Shown one piece after another: positions 1 to 9,118 of a stretch of DNA of 64,000 nucleotides. Each line of letters opens with the position of its first letter. The stretch's first letter is position 1. Below the pieces are notes generated by a model. The model was not told where the DNA came from and made no database searches. It saw only the letters and a program-made list of their open reading frames with translations. The stretch covers positions 248,001 to 312,000 of the forward strand of contig NZ_AP024655.1 of NCBI RefSeq assembly GCF_019977355.1, written 5' to 3'. Source of the stretch: Arthrobacter sp. NicSoilB8 (GTDB taxonomy: Bacteria > Actinomycetota > Actinomycetes > Actinomycetales > Micrococcaceae). The translations under genes and the position numbers were made by a program.

Positions 1-782
1 AACCGGACCACGGCGAGGAAAGCTACCGCGGCAGCGGCGCGCTGAACGGCAAAGCGGCCCTCATTACCGGCGGGGACTCCGGAATCGGCAAGGCTGTGGC
101 GATCGCCTTTGCCCGAGAGGGGGCCGACGTCGCGATTTCCTACCTGCCGGCGGAGGAAGCGGACGCGCAGGACACCGCCGCGTGGATCCGGAAGGCGGGC
201 CAGAGGGCACTGCTGCTTCCCGGCGACGGCCGCAGCGAGGACTTCGCGGCGACGATCGTCAACGCTGCGGTGGCCGAGTTCGGCCGGCTTGACGTCCTGG
301 TGCTGAACGCGGCGTATCAGAAGAACCGCGAGAGCTTCGAGTCGCTGCCGACGGAGGAGTTCGACCGGGTCTTCAAGACCAACCTCTATTCGCTGATCTG
401 GACGGCCCGCGCGGCGGTGCCCCATCTCAAGGCCGGCGCCTCCATTATCACCACCGCCTCCATCCAGGCCTTCAAGCCGTCGCCGGAACTCATCGACTAC
501 GCCATGACCAAAGCCGCGCAGGTGGCCTTCACCAAGGCCTTGGCGCAGGAACTCGGACCGAAGGGAATCAGGGTCAACGCCGTGGCCCCGGGCCCCATCT
601 GGACGCCGCTCATCCCGGCGACCGAGTGGCCGGACAAGCTCCCGTCCTTCGGCCAGGACACGCCCCTGCAGCGCGCGGGCCAGCCCGCAGAACTCGCGCC
701 GGCGTATGTGCTGCTCGCCTCGGACCACGGCTCCTACATTTCCGGCGCGGTGCTTCCGGTGACCGGCGGCAAGGGCCTCTGA
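1..782 (+). CDS. SDR family oxidoreductase, 5' truncated by the window edge
   Basis: NAD(P)-dependent short-chain dehydrogenase/reductase, probably cytosolic. The first complete codon in frame is at position 3, and the start lies outside the window. The visible N-terminus reads PDHGEESYRGSGALNGK, the lead-in typical of the glucose-dehydrogenase-like/YhdF-type SDR subgroup. It runs into the Rossmann motif TGGDSGIGKAVA. The active-site Tyr and Lys are in YAMTKAAQ, with the upstream Ser in TTASIQAF. The C-terminus ends in the usual SGAVLPVTGG motif. The substrate cannot be told from sequence; general-stress SDRs of this subgroup are common in Arthrobacter. It is followed at 48 bp by a small acidic protein with its own Shine-Dalgarno. 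Confidence 0.93.
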   Translation, partial: PDHGEESYRGSGALNGKAALITGGDSGIGKAVAIAFAREGADVAISYLPAEEADAQDTAAWIRKAGQRALLLPGDGRSEDFAATIVNAAVAEFGRLDVLVLNAAYQKNRESFESLPTEEFDRVFKTNLYSLIWTARAAVPHLKAGASIITTASIQAFKPSPELIDYAMTKAAQVAFTKALAQELGPKGIRVNAVAPGPIWTPLIPATEWPDKLPSFGQDTPLQRAGQPAELAPAYVLLASDHGSYISGAVLPVTGGKGL

Positions 783-829
783 CCGGCACACTTCGCACTT
801 CCACATCCCAGCAACGCAGGAGGAACGGC

Positions 830-1333
830 ATGACGCAGAACAACCAGCGGAGCCCCATCGAAGAAGCCGGCGGCTACGGGACTCCGACCGTCGAAAAGGA
901 ACTGCCGTTCGGCGATGAAAGAACGGTAGCCCAGCCCCGCGAGGAGGAGGCCTTCGACGCCGCCGGGCTGAACCAGGACAATCCCGACGGCGAGACGTAT
1001 CCGGCTGGAGCGCCGGACCTGAGCCAGTTCGGCACAGAAGACCAGGAAAGTGCAGGAGAGCCGGGCGCAGGACGCTTCGGCGGAACGGAGGAACAGATGA
1101 GTTCAGAGAACGCCAGCACCGGAACCGGTTTCGAGGCAGAGAGCCGCGACGCCGAGGTGCCCTCGACCGACGCCGAGATGGACGCATCCAACACCGAGGA
1201 GCCCGACGCCGGCCGGCCGTTCTCCTCGGAGTCCGGCCAGGATGCGGCCGGACTGCCCGACGGTTCCGGCACGGACCTGCCGAACACGAAGTCCCCGGAC
1301 GGCAGGGACAAGGAGCCGTTCGACGCCGGCTAA
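830..1333 (+). CDS. hypothetical acidic, disordered protein
   Basis: A 167-residue protein of unknown function. I chose the ATG at 830 because AGGAGG at 818-823 sits 6 nt upstream. Longer in-frame reading from 626 would run through the SDR gene and is a shadow. The composition is dominated by Glu, Asp, Gly, Ser and Pro, with no predicted membrane segment and no recognisable domain. Motifs such as EEPDAGRPFSSESGQD recur loosely. Such low-complexity acidic proteins are often induced by stress or desiccation in actinobacteria, but that is only an inference here. It is probably cotranscribed with the upstream SDR gene, and a strong hairpin follows its stop. Confidence 0.75.
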   Translation: MTQNNQRSPIEEAGGYGTPTVEKELPFGDERTVAQPREEEAFDAAGLNQDNPDGETYPAGAPDLSQFGTEDQESAGEPGAGRFGGTEEQMSSENASTGTGFEAESRDAEVPSTDAEMDASNTEEPDAGRPFSSESGQDAAGLPDGSGTDLPNTKSPDGRDKEPFDAG

Positions 1334-1375
1334 ACCGCCGGCGGAACTCTCACGGGCAGGCCGCCGGACGCGGCG

Positions 1376-1420
1376 AAGGCCGGCGTCCTGCCACTTCACG
1401 GCCGGACGCCGGCCTTTCGG
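1376..1420. terminator. hairpin terminator between convergent genes
   Basis: Perfect 13-bp inverted repeat: AAGGCCGGCGTCC at 1376-1388 pairs with 1404-1416 across a 15-nt loop. There is no good T-run on either side. It lies between two convergent stop codons (1333 plus, 1481 minus), so it probably ends both transcripts. Confidence 0.65.
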
Positions 1421-1480
1421 TTCGACGTTGGTTGAGAACGGCGGCCGGTTGGGTTGAACTGCGGCCGGACGGGGCTGCGT

Positions 1481-2836
1481 CTAGCGGCGTTTCTTCGGGG
1501 CGCGCTTCGCAGCAGCCCGGACAGCCGCCGTCACGGCCGCGAGCGGAGCCGGCTCTTCGGTTTCGGGCTCCGCCACCGTGCCGCGGGCCTTCGCGATCGC
1601 CTTCATGCCGTGGTAGATCACCAGGGCCGCGGCCGAGCCCAGCGCGATCCCGGTGAACTTCAGGTCACCGATGGTCCAGGTGTAGTCGGCGATTCCGACG
1701 ATGAGGGCGACGGCGGCCGTGGTCAGGTTGATCGAGTTGGAGAAATTCACCTTGTTCTGGACCCAGATTTTCACGCCCAGCACGCCGATCATGCCGTACA
1801 GCATCGTGGCCGCGCCACCGAGGACGCCGGCGGGGACAGTGGCAATGAGCTCGCCGAACTTCGGCGAGAAGCTCAGCACCACTGCGAAGACGCCGGCCAC
1901 CCAGTACGCCGCCGTGGAGTACACCTTGGTGGCGGCCATGACGCCGATGTTCTCGGCGTACGTGGTGGTCCCGGACCCGCCGCCAAGTCCGGCAAGCATG
2001 GTGGCGGCACCGTCGGCCAGCAGCGCCCGGCCGGACACGCCGTCGAGGTTCTGGCCGGTCATGGCCGACACGGACTTCACATGGCCGATGTTCTCCGCCA
2101 CCAGCACCAGCACCACCGGTACGAAGAGGCCCACCACGCCGAGGTGGAACTCGGGGGTCTGGAAGTGCGGCAGGCCAACCCACGCGGCACCGTCCATTTT
2201 GGAGAAGTCCACCTCGCCCCGGATCATGGCAACAAGGTAGCCGGCCAGGACGCCCACCAGGATGCTCAGCCGTCCCAGCATGCCGCGGAACAGCACGCTG
2301 ACCACGATGATGATGGCCAGCGTGATGAAGGCGGTCACCGGGGCCTTGTCGAAGTTTGCCTTCGCGGCGGGCGCCAGGTTCAGCCCGATCAAAGCCACGA
2401 TTGCACCGGTCACGATCGGCGGCATGACCCGGTTGATCCAGCCGGCGCCGAACTTCTGCACCACGGCGCCGACGACGGCGAGGGTCGCGCCGGCCAGCAC
2501 CACCCCGCCCAGCGCCCCGGGGATGCCGAACTGCTGCTGGGAGGCCATGATCGGTGCGATGAACGCGAAGCTGGAACCAAGGTAGCTCGGCACCCGGCCC
2601 TGCGTGATGACCAGGAACAGCAGGGTGCCGATGCCGGAGAAGAACAGCGTGGTGGCCGGCGGCATGCCCGTGATGATCGGGACCAGGAAGGTGGCGCCGA
2701 ACATGGCCACCACGTGCTGCATCCCGATCCCGATGGTCAGCGGCCAGGTGAGCCGCTCATCCGGCCTGACGACCTCACCGGGACGGACGGACTTGCCGTT
2801 GCCGTGGAGCTTCCATTTGGTGCCGAGCATGCTCAT
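1481..2836 (-). CDS. NCS2-family uracil/nucleobase:proton symporter
   Basis: Inner-membrane nucleobase transporter of the NCS2 (UraA/PyrP) family, 451 residues with about 14 hydrophobic segments. The start MSMLGTKWKL at 2836 has GAAAGG 7 nt upstream; longer reading into the M20 gene region is spurious. Family motifs are clear: VLVAENIGHVKS around residue 245, whose Glu248 matches the substrate-binding Glu of UraA, and GTTTYAENIGVMAATKVYST at 289-308 with the second key Glu (295). These match uracil transporters better than the xanthine/urate branch. The C-terminus carries an Ala/Lys/Arg-rich cytoplasmic tail ending KRAPKKRR. It stands alone, divergent from the M20 hydrolase, so it may serve pyrimidine salvage. 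Confidence 0.92.
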   Translation of the reverse strand: MSMLGTKWKLHGNGKSVRPGEVVRPDERLTWPLTIGIGMQHVVAMFGATFLVPIITGMPPATTLFFSGIGTLLFLVITQGRVPSYLGSSFAFIAPIMASQQQFGIPGALGGVVLAGATLAVVGAVVQKFGAGWINRVMPPIVTGAIVALIGLNLAPAAKANFDKAPVTAFITLAIIIVVSVLFRGMLGRLSILVGVLAGYLVAMIRGEVDFSKMDGAAWVGLPHFQTPEFHLGVVGLFVPVVLVLVAENIGHVKSVSAMTGQNLDGVSGRALLADGAATMLAGLGGGSGTTTYAENIGVMAATKVYSTAAYWVAGVFAVVLSFSPKFGELIATVPAGVLGGAATMLYGMIGVLGVKIWVQNKVNFSNSINLTTAAVALIVGIADYTWTIGDLKFTGIALGSAAALVIYHGMKAIAKARGTVAEPETEEPAPLAAVTAAVRAAAKRAPKKRR

Positions 2837-3029
2837 GCCGGAGCCTTTCAGAGAAATGTGGGGCGGGGCGGGGAAGGAATCTTCCCGAGCAATTTTACCG
2901 CGCAGGCCGGGCACGCCCGGCGCCGGGACAGGTCCGGCAGTGGGGATGAGGAGTGGCCGTCGGCGCCCGTTGCGTTTTCCGGACGGCCGGGCCATACTCC
3001 GGGAATGCCGGTGGAAGGATTGTCGGGTG

Positions 3030-4310
3030 ATGTCAGCGGACTTCGGCTCCCAGATTGACCGACTGGCCCGGGCGGGCCGCGACGAGCTCATCCGGCTCCG
3101 CCACTGGGTCCACCAGCATCCCGAGCTCTCCAACCGGGAGAATGCGACCGCCGCCCTGGTCGCTGAACACCTCCGCTGGATCGGTCTCGACGAGGTCCGT
3201 ACGGGCATCGCCGGACACGGCGTCGTCGGAGTCCTTCGCGGTGGTTTGCCGGGGGAGAGGGTCGCGGCCCTGCGGGCGGACATGGATGCGCTCCCGGTGG
3301 CCGAGGCGTCGGGCGTGGAGTTTGCGTCGACGACCGTGGACGAGAGCTATCCCGGCGGGCCCTTCCCGGTCGCGCACGCGTGCGGCCATGACTGTCACAC
3401 CGCGGTTGTCCTTGCAGCGGCAGGGGTGCTGGCGGACATGCGCGATCGGCTGCCCGGTACTGTACTGTTCATTTTCCAGCCCGCCGAGGAGGGGCCGCCG
3501 CTGGATGAGACCGGCGGAGCCCGCGCCATGCTCACGGCGGGAGCCCTGGCCGACCCCGAGCCGACCATGGTTTTCGGCATGCACGTCGGGCCGCTGCCCG
3601 CTGGGGTCGTCGGCTACCGTGCCGGAATCTCATATGCGGCATCTTGCGTCGTGCGGGTCACCGTCACGGGAAGGCAGGTGCACGGCTCCACCCCGTGGAT
3701 GGGGATTGACCCGATGCCGGCGGCCGCAGGCATCGTCGGCGGAGTCGGCGAGCTCTACCGGCAGGTTCCCGCGCAGCACGCGACATCCGTCAGCATCGGC
3801 CACGTCCAGGACGTCGGCCGGTTCAACATCATCGGGCAGACCGTCAGCCTCTTCGGAACCATACGCTGCACCGTCGATGCCGACATGGGCGTGGTCCAGC
3901 AGGGGATGCGCCGGCTGGCCATCCACCAGGCGGAAGCCTTCGGCTGCACGGCCGACGTTGAGTTCCTGCAATCTGTTCCGGGAGTCATCAACCGGCCGGA
4001 GTGGATTGATGCAATCCTGCCCGCCCTCGGCAGGATTGTCGGCCCGGAGAGGATCGTCGAAGTGCCCGTGACGCTTGGCTATGACGACGTGTCGGAGTTC
4101 GTCAACGCCTACGGCGGCGCGTACCTCAGCTACGGGGCCCAGGACACCCGGATCGACGGTGATCAGCTGCGGCCCGTGGAGGGCGGCCGCGGGCTGTTCC
4201 CCAATCACAGCCCCGGGTTTTATGCGGACGACGACTGCCTGGTTGACGCAGTCCGGGTCCACGCGGGCCTCGCCGCCGGCCATCTCGCCGGAGAGATCAC
4301 CGTTCGCTAA
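3030..4310 (+). CDS. M20 family metallo-amidohydrolase (hippurate/IAA-amino acid hydrolase type)
   Basis: Zinc/manganese-dependent amidohydrolase of 426 residues that releases an acyl group from an N-acylated amino acid or similar amide. The first metal-binding block is RADMDALP (82-89). The metal-ligand Cys lies in HACGHDCHTA (116-125), and the catalytic Glu pair in PAEEG (151-155). A dimerisation (lid) domain follows, then the C-terminal half with the last metal His in NHSPGFYAD. The ATG at 3030 has GGAAGGA 10-17 nt upstream; a GTG at 3027 is equally in frame. It is divergent from the uracil permease. The exact substrate is unknown. Confidence 0.9.
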   Translation: MSADFGSQIDRLARAGRDELIRLRHWVHQHPELSNRENATAALVAEHLRWIGLDEVRTGIAGHGVVGVLRGGLPGERVAALRADMDALPVAEASGVEFASTTVDESYPGGPFPVAHACGHDCHTAVVLAAAGVLADMRDRLPGTVLFIFQPAEEGPPLDETGGARAMLTAGALADPEPTMVFGMHVGPLPAGVVGYRAGISYAASCVVRVTVTGRQVHGSTPWMGIDPMPAAAGIVGGVGELYRQVPAQHATSVSIGHVQDVGRFNIIGQTVSLFGTIRCTVDADMGVVQQGMRRLAIHQAEAFGCTADVEFLQSVPGVINRPEWIDAILPALGRIVGPERIVEVPVTLGYDDVSEFVNAYGGAYLSYGAQDTRIDGDQLRPVEGGRGLFPNHSPGFYADDDCLVDAVRVHAGLAAGHLAGEITVR

Positions 4311-4494
4311 GAGGCCGCCGCTTGCTCCTGCCTGGCCTGATGGGTCTTTGCGCTTGGGACCACGCCGCCCGCTCCCGCTGTGGGCGACGTCACCCTGCGC
4401 GCCGGGAAGCAGGCGCCCCGGACCTCCGTTGCACCTAGGGACAGCAGAAATGCCCGCCGCCGGACGGTGAGCAGGCCCAGCGAAAGGGATGCGA

Positions 4495-5100
4495 ATGACA
4501 ATCGCCCATGAAGAAGCAGTAATCGACGCCGCAGCGGTGGACGCCATCTTTGCCGAGGCCCGCACGGCGAACGCCTTCACCGGCGACGTCACCGACGAGC
4601 AGGCCCGCGCCATCTACGAACTGACCAAGTTCGGACCCACCGCCTTCAACTCCCAGCCGCTGCGCGTCACCTATGTGCGCTCGGACGACGCCCGGGCCAC
4701 GCTCGTAGACGCACTTTCCGCCGGAAACCGCGCCAAGACGGCATCCGCGCCACTCGTCGCCGTGCTGAGCTATGACACCGCCTGGCAGGACCAGTGGGAC
4801 AACTTCCTCCCCGGCTACAACGCCCCCAAGGCCATGTACGACGCCGCTCCGGACCTGGCCGCCGCCACCGGCAACAACAACGCCCACCTGCAGGCCGGCT
4901 ACTTCATCCTCGCCGTGCGCTCCCTCGGCCTCGCCGCCGGTCCCATGACGGGCGCGGATTTCGCCGCCATCGACGCCGCATTCTTCCCCGATGGAAGCCA
5001 GAAGAGCTTCCTGGTGGTCAACATCGGCCAGCCCGGGGCAGACGCCTGGGGCGCGGCCAAGCCGAAGTTCGCCTACGAGGACGTCGTCCGCACCGTCTAA
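4495..5100 (+). CDS. malonic semialdehyde reductase-like (RutE family) nitroreductase
   Basis: FMN-dependent NAD(P)H oxidoreductase of 201 residues, RutE/HadB-like branch of the nitroreductase superfamily. It probably reduces small aldehydes such as 3-oxopropanoate or acts as a quinone/nitro reductase. The hallmark RutE motif is FGPTAFNSQPLRVTYVRS, the FMN-binding loop. The central AHLQAGYFILAVRSLGLAAGPMTG and terminal KFAYEDVV stretches also match the family. Two in-frame ATGs exist (4489, 4495). GAAAGGG at 4482-4488 touches the first but lies 6 nt before the second, so 4495 is preferred. No other rut genes are nearby; the uracil permease 1.7 kb away is the only pyrimidine-related neighbour. 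Confidence 0.88.
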   Translation: MTIAHEEAVIDAAAVDAIFAEARTANAFTGDVTDEQARAIYELTKFGPTAFNSQPLRVTYVRSDDARATLVDALSAGNRAKTASAPLVAVLSYDTAWQDQWDNFLPGYNAPKAMYDAAPDLAAATGNNNAHLQAGYFILAVRSLGLAAGPMTGADFAAIDAAFFPDGSQKSFLVVNIGQPGADAWGAAKPKFAYEDVVRTV

Positions 5101-5154
5101 GGGCATCCGTCGCCGTTCCGTGCCAAGTCAGGTGCCGCTGCCTCCGGCAGGGTC

Positions 5155-5204
5155 GTTCCGCGGAGGTGCCTCCGGCGGGGTGGTTCCGCGGAGGTGCCTC
5201 CGGC
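5155..5204. repeat. two near-palindromic direct repeats in a 291-bp gene-free stretch
   Basis: The stretch 5101-5391 holds no gene that I can support. It contains two copies of a 22-bp unit, GTTCCGCGGAGGTGCCTCCG plus GC, at 5155-5176 and 5183-5204 (period 28). Each unit contains the near-palindrome CGGAGGTGCCTCCG. A weaker related piece precedes them near 5134-5150. They may fold as hairpins and could end transcription from the upstream gene. No T-run is present. Confidence 0.5.
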
Positions 5205-5391
5205 ACCATGGGGGACAGGCCGGAGGCACACGGGCTGCGATTCTGCGGTTCAGCGCATGGCCCGCATCCAGGGCCACTTCCCATTTTAGTCCGCTCACGG
5301 GTCGCCGGCGCGGTGCATTCCCGCCCGCCCGGCCGGCCTGTCCCTGGACCGTTCACCGGTGGTTGGGCCCGCGGCGTGGCACACTTTTCCC

Positions 5392-5994
5392 ATGCGGAAC
5401 CTGATCGCCGTGGCCTTCGTGGAGCCGGTAACCGAGGGGCTCGAGTTTCCCCGTGATGACTGGCCGCTGCACATCACCCTGGTGAAGTTCGACGTCGCCG
5501 AACCCCGTCAGGAGGCCGGCGAACCAGCCGGCGTGCCGGCCGAAACCACTTCGGACGCTGCGGCAGCCGAGCCGGCGCCCGAACCCGCCGACGGATCAAG
5601 CGCAGCGCCCGGCCCGGGTGATCCCCTGGCCGGGAAGATCGCCGCGCTCATGGCGGAGCCTGTGGCCGCGGCCCTGGGCAGCCAGGTGATCGTGGGCGGC
5701 GAAGCGGGGTTCGGGCGGGCTGGGTCCATCCCGGTCAACCTGATTGAACCGAGCGAGCAGCTGCAATCCCTCCACAACGCGCTGGTCAGGATCGTGCAGG
5801 AGCTGCCCGGCAGGATTCCCACGCTCGCCTACACCCTCGAAGGGTTCCGGCCGCATGTCTCCCACCACGGCGACAAGCGGCTCCACCCGGGCGACGCCGT
5901 CGCGCTGGACCGGATTGCACTGGTGGACATGGCACCCGACGGCGGCCACGCCACGCGGCGGATCCTCAAGCTGTGGACCCAGCGCCCGGCATAA
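5392..5994 (+). CDS. 2'-5' RNA ligase/2H phosphoesterase family protein
   Basis: A 200-residue member of the 2H phosphoesterase superfamily (LigT-like), which hydrolyses or transfers cyclic phosphates on RNA ends or nucleotides. Both signature HxT/S motifs are visible: HIT at 27-29 in WPLHITLVKF, and HVS at 155-157 in FRPHVSHHGD. Between them is an unusual Ala/Pro/Glu-rich insert of about 45 residues (roughly 36-80) that looks like a flexible linker. No Shine-Dalgarno precedes the ATG. CACACT at 5380-5385 followed by 6 nt suggests a leaderless transcript. The biological substrate is unknown. Confidence 0.8.
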   Translation: MRNLIAVAFVEPVTEGLEFPRDDWPLHITLVKFDVAEPRQEAGEPAGVPAETTSDAAAAEPAPEPADGSSAAPGPGDPLAGKIAALMAEPVAAALGSQVIVGGEAGFGRAGSIPVNLIEPSEQLQSLHNALVRIVQELPGRIPTLAYTLEGFRPHVSHHGDKRLHPGDAVALDRIALVDMAPDGGHATRRILKLWTQRPA

Positions 5995-6157
5995 GCGCCG
6001 GGACGTTAACCGAACAGAGAACCCGGAACGAGGAACAGCGCGTCATATCGCGGGCGGCCGCGATGCATTCCAGCCGGTGGGTGCCATACTTGGGTCAACT
6101 TCAGTGACGAAGCTGCGCATAGCGGGCAAGATTACTGGCGGACCGGGGGGCCACTAC

Positions 6158-7312
6158 ATGATGCTTGACACCGCGACACTTCGGGTCGCTCTGGCGTTGG
6201 TCGACCTCACGCTGCTCATGCTGTTCTACTTCATCACCTACCGGCGCACCCGGTCCGCCTACAGCGGCTGGTGGTGCACGGCCCTGCTGCTGTTCCTCGC
6301 GGGAAACGCCGCATACTTGCTGGACGGGACGGTGCACCAGGTCTGGGCGAACCCGTCCGGCAACGTCCTGCTGGTCGCCGGCGCGGCCAGCATCTGGGCC
6401 GGTTCCCGGTCGCTGCGGGCCCCCTCACCCCGGCTCCTGTACCTCGCGGCCGGCCCCGCTGCCACCGCCGTCGTGTCATTTCTGGATCACCCGGCCACCA
6501 ACATCTGGGCGGGAGGCCCGGTGTATCTGGCGTTCATGGCCGCGTTGATCGGGCTGGGTTCCCGCGAGCTGTTCCTGCTTGAGCGCGACTACTCGCGCGT
6601 GCACCGTCCCCTGGCCATGGGCGCCGGCATCCTGGCCGCCTTCTACGTGGGCCGCCTCGGCGCCTTTCTGACGGACGGGCCGGACGGGCCGGTCTTCACG
6701 TCCTTCTTCGGGTCGGCTCCCATGACCGTTTTCTCGACCATAACGCTCGTGGTCGCGTCCTTCACGATGGCCGAGCTGAGCTACGAGCAGCAGACCCGTG
6801 ATCTCCGCGCCCGGGCCACCGTGGACGGCCTCACGGGCCTGCTCAACCGCTCGGCCTTCCTGGATCTCGCCGAGAACGAGCTGGGCCGCCTGCACCGGAC
6901 CGGAACCACGGCATCGCTCATCCTCGCGGACCTGGACCATTTCAAGTCCATCAACGACGAGTTCGGCCACTCCGCCGGGGACGCCGCACTGCAGGCGTTT
7001 GCCCGGGCCTGCGTCAAGGCTGTCCGCTCCACCGACCTCGTGGGCCGCTACGGTGGCGAGGAATTCATCGTCCTGCTGCCGGGCGTCACGCCGGAACGGG
7101 CGCAGGAAATCGCGGCCGACATCAGCAGCCGGCTCCAGCAGTCCGGGTCCGACGTCATTCCCCGTTTGCCCACCGTGAGCTACGGCATCGCGGCCACCGA
7201 TGACGCAGCGGGCGGCCTCGACGCAGTGGTGGCCTCGGCCGACGCGGCCCTCTACCAGGCAAAGACGCTTGGCAGGGACCGCGCCGTGTTGGCCGTCAGC
7301 GGGGGAAACTAG
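6158..7312 (+). CDS. membrane-bound diguanylate cyclase (GGDEF)
   Basis: Synthesises cyclic di-GMP from two GTP. The 384-residue protein has about six or seven N-terminal hydrophobic segments (residues 8-205), then a single GGDEF domain starting at DGLTGLLNR (223-231). The active site is GGEEF (299-303). The inhibitory I-site RSTD (290-293) lies exactly five residues ahead, so product feedback is expected. No EAL domain is present. The start is ambiguous between adjacent ATGs at 6158 and 6161; a G-run at 6145-6150 may act as a weak Shine-Dalgarno. The stop codon overlaps that of the convergent pgm gene by 4 bp. Confidence 0.92.
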   Translation: MMLDTATLRVALALVDLTLLMLFYFITYRRTRSAYSGWWCTALLLFLAGNAAYLLDGTVHQVWANPSGNVLLVAGAASIWAGSRSLRAPSPRLLYLAAGPAATAVVSFLDHPATNIWAGGPVYLAFMAALIGLGSRELFLLERDYSRVHRPLAMGAGILAAFYVGRLGAFLTDGPDGPVFTSFFGSAPMTVFSTITLVVASFTMAELSYEQQTRDLRARATVDGLTGLLNRSAFLDLAENELGRLHRTGTTASLILADLDHFKSINDEFGHSAGDAALQAFARACVKAVRSTDLVGRYGGEEFIVLLPGVTPERAQEIAADISSRLQQSGSDVIPRLPTVSYGIAATDDAAGGLDAVVASADAALYQAKTLGRDRAVLAVSGGN

Positions 7313-8970
7313 GAAATAACCCCGTCCACCAGCGCCTTCGCCTCGGCCTGGACCTGCTTGAGGTGCTCGGCACCCTTGAAGGACTCGGCGTAGATCTTGT
7401 AGACATCTTCCGTACCGGAGGGCCGTGCCGCGAACCACGCGTTTTCGGTGACCACCTTCAGGCCGCCGATCGCGGCGCCGTTGCCCGGCGCCTCGGTCAG
7501 CTTGGCGGTGATCGTTTCGCCGGCCAGTTCGGTCGCGGTGACGTCCGACGGCGAGAGCTTGCCCAGCGCCGCCTTCTGCTCACGAGTGGCGGCGGCATCG
7601 ATCCGGGCATACACGGGGTCGCCGAACTGGTCCGTGAGGCCCTTGTACAGCTGTGAGGGCGACTTGCCCGTGACGGCCGTGATCTCCGAGGCGAGCAGCG
7701 CCAGCAGGATGCCGTCCTTGTCCGTGGTCCAGACACTGCCGTCCATCTTGTTAAAGGACGCGCCCGCGGATTCCTCGCCGCCGAAAGCGCCCTCGCCGGA
7801 CAGCAGGCCGGGCACGAACCACTTGAAGCCCACGGGAACCTCCACGAGCTTGCGGCCCAGGCTCTGGGCCACGCGGTCGATGATCGAGGAGGACACGAGG
7901 GTCTTGCCGATCACGGACTGCGGGTTCCAGCCTGTGCGATGCCGGTAGAGGTAGTCGATGGCGACGGCGAGGTAGTGGTTGGGGTTCATCAGTCCCCCTT
8001 GTCCATCAACAAAAGGTGTAACGATCCCGTGCCTGTCGGCGTCGGCGTCGTTGCCGGTGGCGACGTCGAACTTCGCCCCTTCGGACATCCTGTTGATCAG
8101 CGACGCCATCGCGGACGGCGAGGAGCAGTCCATCCGGATTTTCTCGTCCCAGTCCAGGGTCATGAAGGCCCACTGCGGGTCAACGGTCGGGTTCACGACC
8201 GTGAGGTTCAGGTGGTGGCGTTCGCCGATCTCGCCCCAGTAGTCCACGGACGCCCCGCCCATGGGATCCGCGCCGATCCGGACGCCGGCCTCGCGGATCG
8301 CGTTCAGGTCCAGCACCGAGGGGAGGTCGTCCACGTAGCTGCTGAGGAAGTCGAACTTTCCTGTGGTCCCTGCGGCGAGGGCGTCGGCGACGGGGATCCG
8401 CTTGACGCCGCGCAGGCCGTTCTCGAGGAGCTCGTTGGCGCGGTTGGCGATCCAGCCGGTGGCGTCAGTGTCAGCCGGGCCGCCGTGCGGGGGGTTGTAC
8501 TTGAATCCGCCGTCGCCGGGAGGGTTGTGGCTGGGGGTCACCACGATCCCGTCGGCCTGCGGCGCGCCGGGGGCGGCCTTGCGGTTGTGCGTCAGGATGG
8601 CGTGGCTCAGGGCAGGCGTGGGCGTGTAGCCGTGCCGGGCGTCGATGAGGACATGTACGCCGTTGGCCGCCAGCACCTCGAGCGCAGAGTTTTGCGCCGG
8701 TTCGCTCAGGCCGTGAGTGTCCTTCGCCATGTAGAGGGGTCCGGTGATGCCCTGGCCCGCCCGGTATTCCACGATCGCCTGCGTGATGGCGAGGATATGG
8801 GGTTCGTTGAAAGATGCCTTCAGGCTCGATCCCCGGTGCCCGGAGGTGCCGAAGGCCACCCGCTGGCCCGGGTCCGTAAGGTCCGGCGAAACGTCGTAGT
8901 ACGCATCCAGGAGCGCAGTGAGGTCAACAAGGTCTTGGGGTTGGGCAACTGTGCCCGCGCGGCTAGCCAT
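7309..8970 (-). CDS. pgm: phosphoglucomutase (alpha-D-glucose phosphate-specific)
   Basis: Interconverts glucose-1-phosphate and glucose-6-phosphate, linking glycolysis to glycogen, trehalose and cell-wall sugar synthesis. It is 553 residues, the usual length for this family. The phosphoserine loop is TPSHNP (145-150, Ser147), continuing as [13 protein letters not shown]. The metal loop is DADADRHG (308-315), the sugar-binding loop is [10 protein letters not shown], and the phosphate-binding loop is [15 protein letters not shown] near the end. The start [10 protein letters not shown] at 8970 is preferred over a longer in-frame start at 9006 because homologues begin close to the AQPQDLVDL segment; neither has a strong Shine-Dalgarno. 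Confidence 0.95.
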   Translation of the reverse strand: MASRAGTVAQPQDLVDLTALLDAYYDVSPDLTDPGQRVAFGTSGHRGSSLKASFNEPHILAITQAIVEYRAGQGITGPLYMAKDTHGLSEPAQNSALEVLAANGVHVLIDARHGYTPTPALSHAILTHNRKAAPGAPQADGIVVTPSHNPPGDGGFKYNPPHGGPADTDATGWIANRANELLENGLRGVKRIPVADALAAGTTGKFDFLSSYVDDLPSVLDLNAIREAGVRIGADPMGGASVDYWGEIGERHHLNLTVVNPTVDPQWAFMTLDWDEKIRMDCSSPSAMASLINRMSEGAKFDVATGNDADADRHGIVTPFVDGQGGLMNPNHYLAVAIDYLYRHRTGWNPQSVIGKTLVSSSIIDRVAQSLGRKLVEVPVGFKWFVPGLLSGEGAFGGEESAGASFNKMDGSVWTTDKDGILLALLASEITAVTGKSPSQLYKGLTDQFGDPVYARIDAAATREQKAALGKLSPSDVTATELAGETITAKLTEAPGNGAAIGGLKVVTENAWFAARPSGTEDVYKIYAESFKGAEHLKQVQAEAKALVDGVIS

Positions 8971-9118
8971 GGCACCAGCATGCCAGACGACGGCGGCGCA
9001 CAACACGGTTTCGCGTCAAACCCGGTCCTGTGACGCAACAAAGCCGCAGATCGGGCCGGTCCCATCCCCACCCGGCGGCGGTACTCTGGACCCAGAGACT
9101 TCTCTGAGGGGACATGCC

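Noticed and set aside
1454..3058. 534-codon plus-strand frame opposite the uracil permease
   Set aside because: Composition (His/Gly/Arg/Asp) is that of an antisense shadow; the minus strand encodes a clear NCS2 transporter.
4307..4501. 64-codon minus-strand frame between the M20 and RutE-like genes
   Set aside because: No Shine-Dalgarno, no hydrophobic or conserved pattern; it overlaps the real start of the downstream gene.
5101..5391. Small genes suggested by open frames in the gap before the 2H phosphoesterase
   Set aside because: Frames differ in every phase, lack start signals and run over the short repeats.
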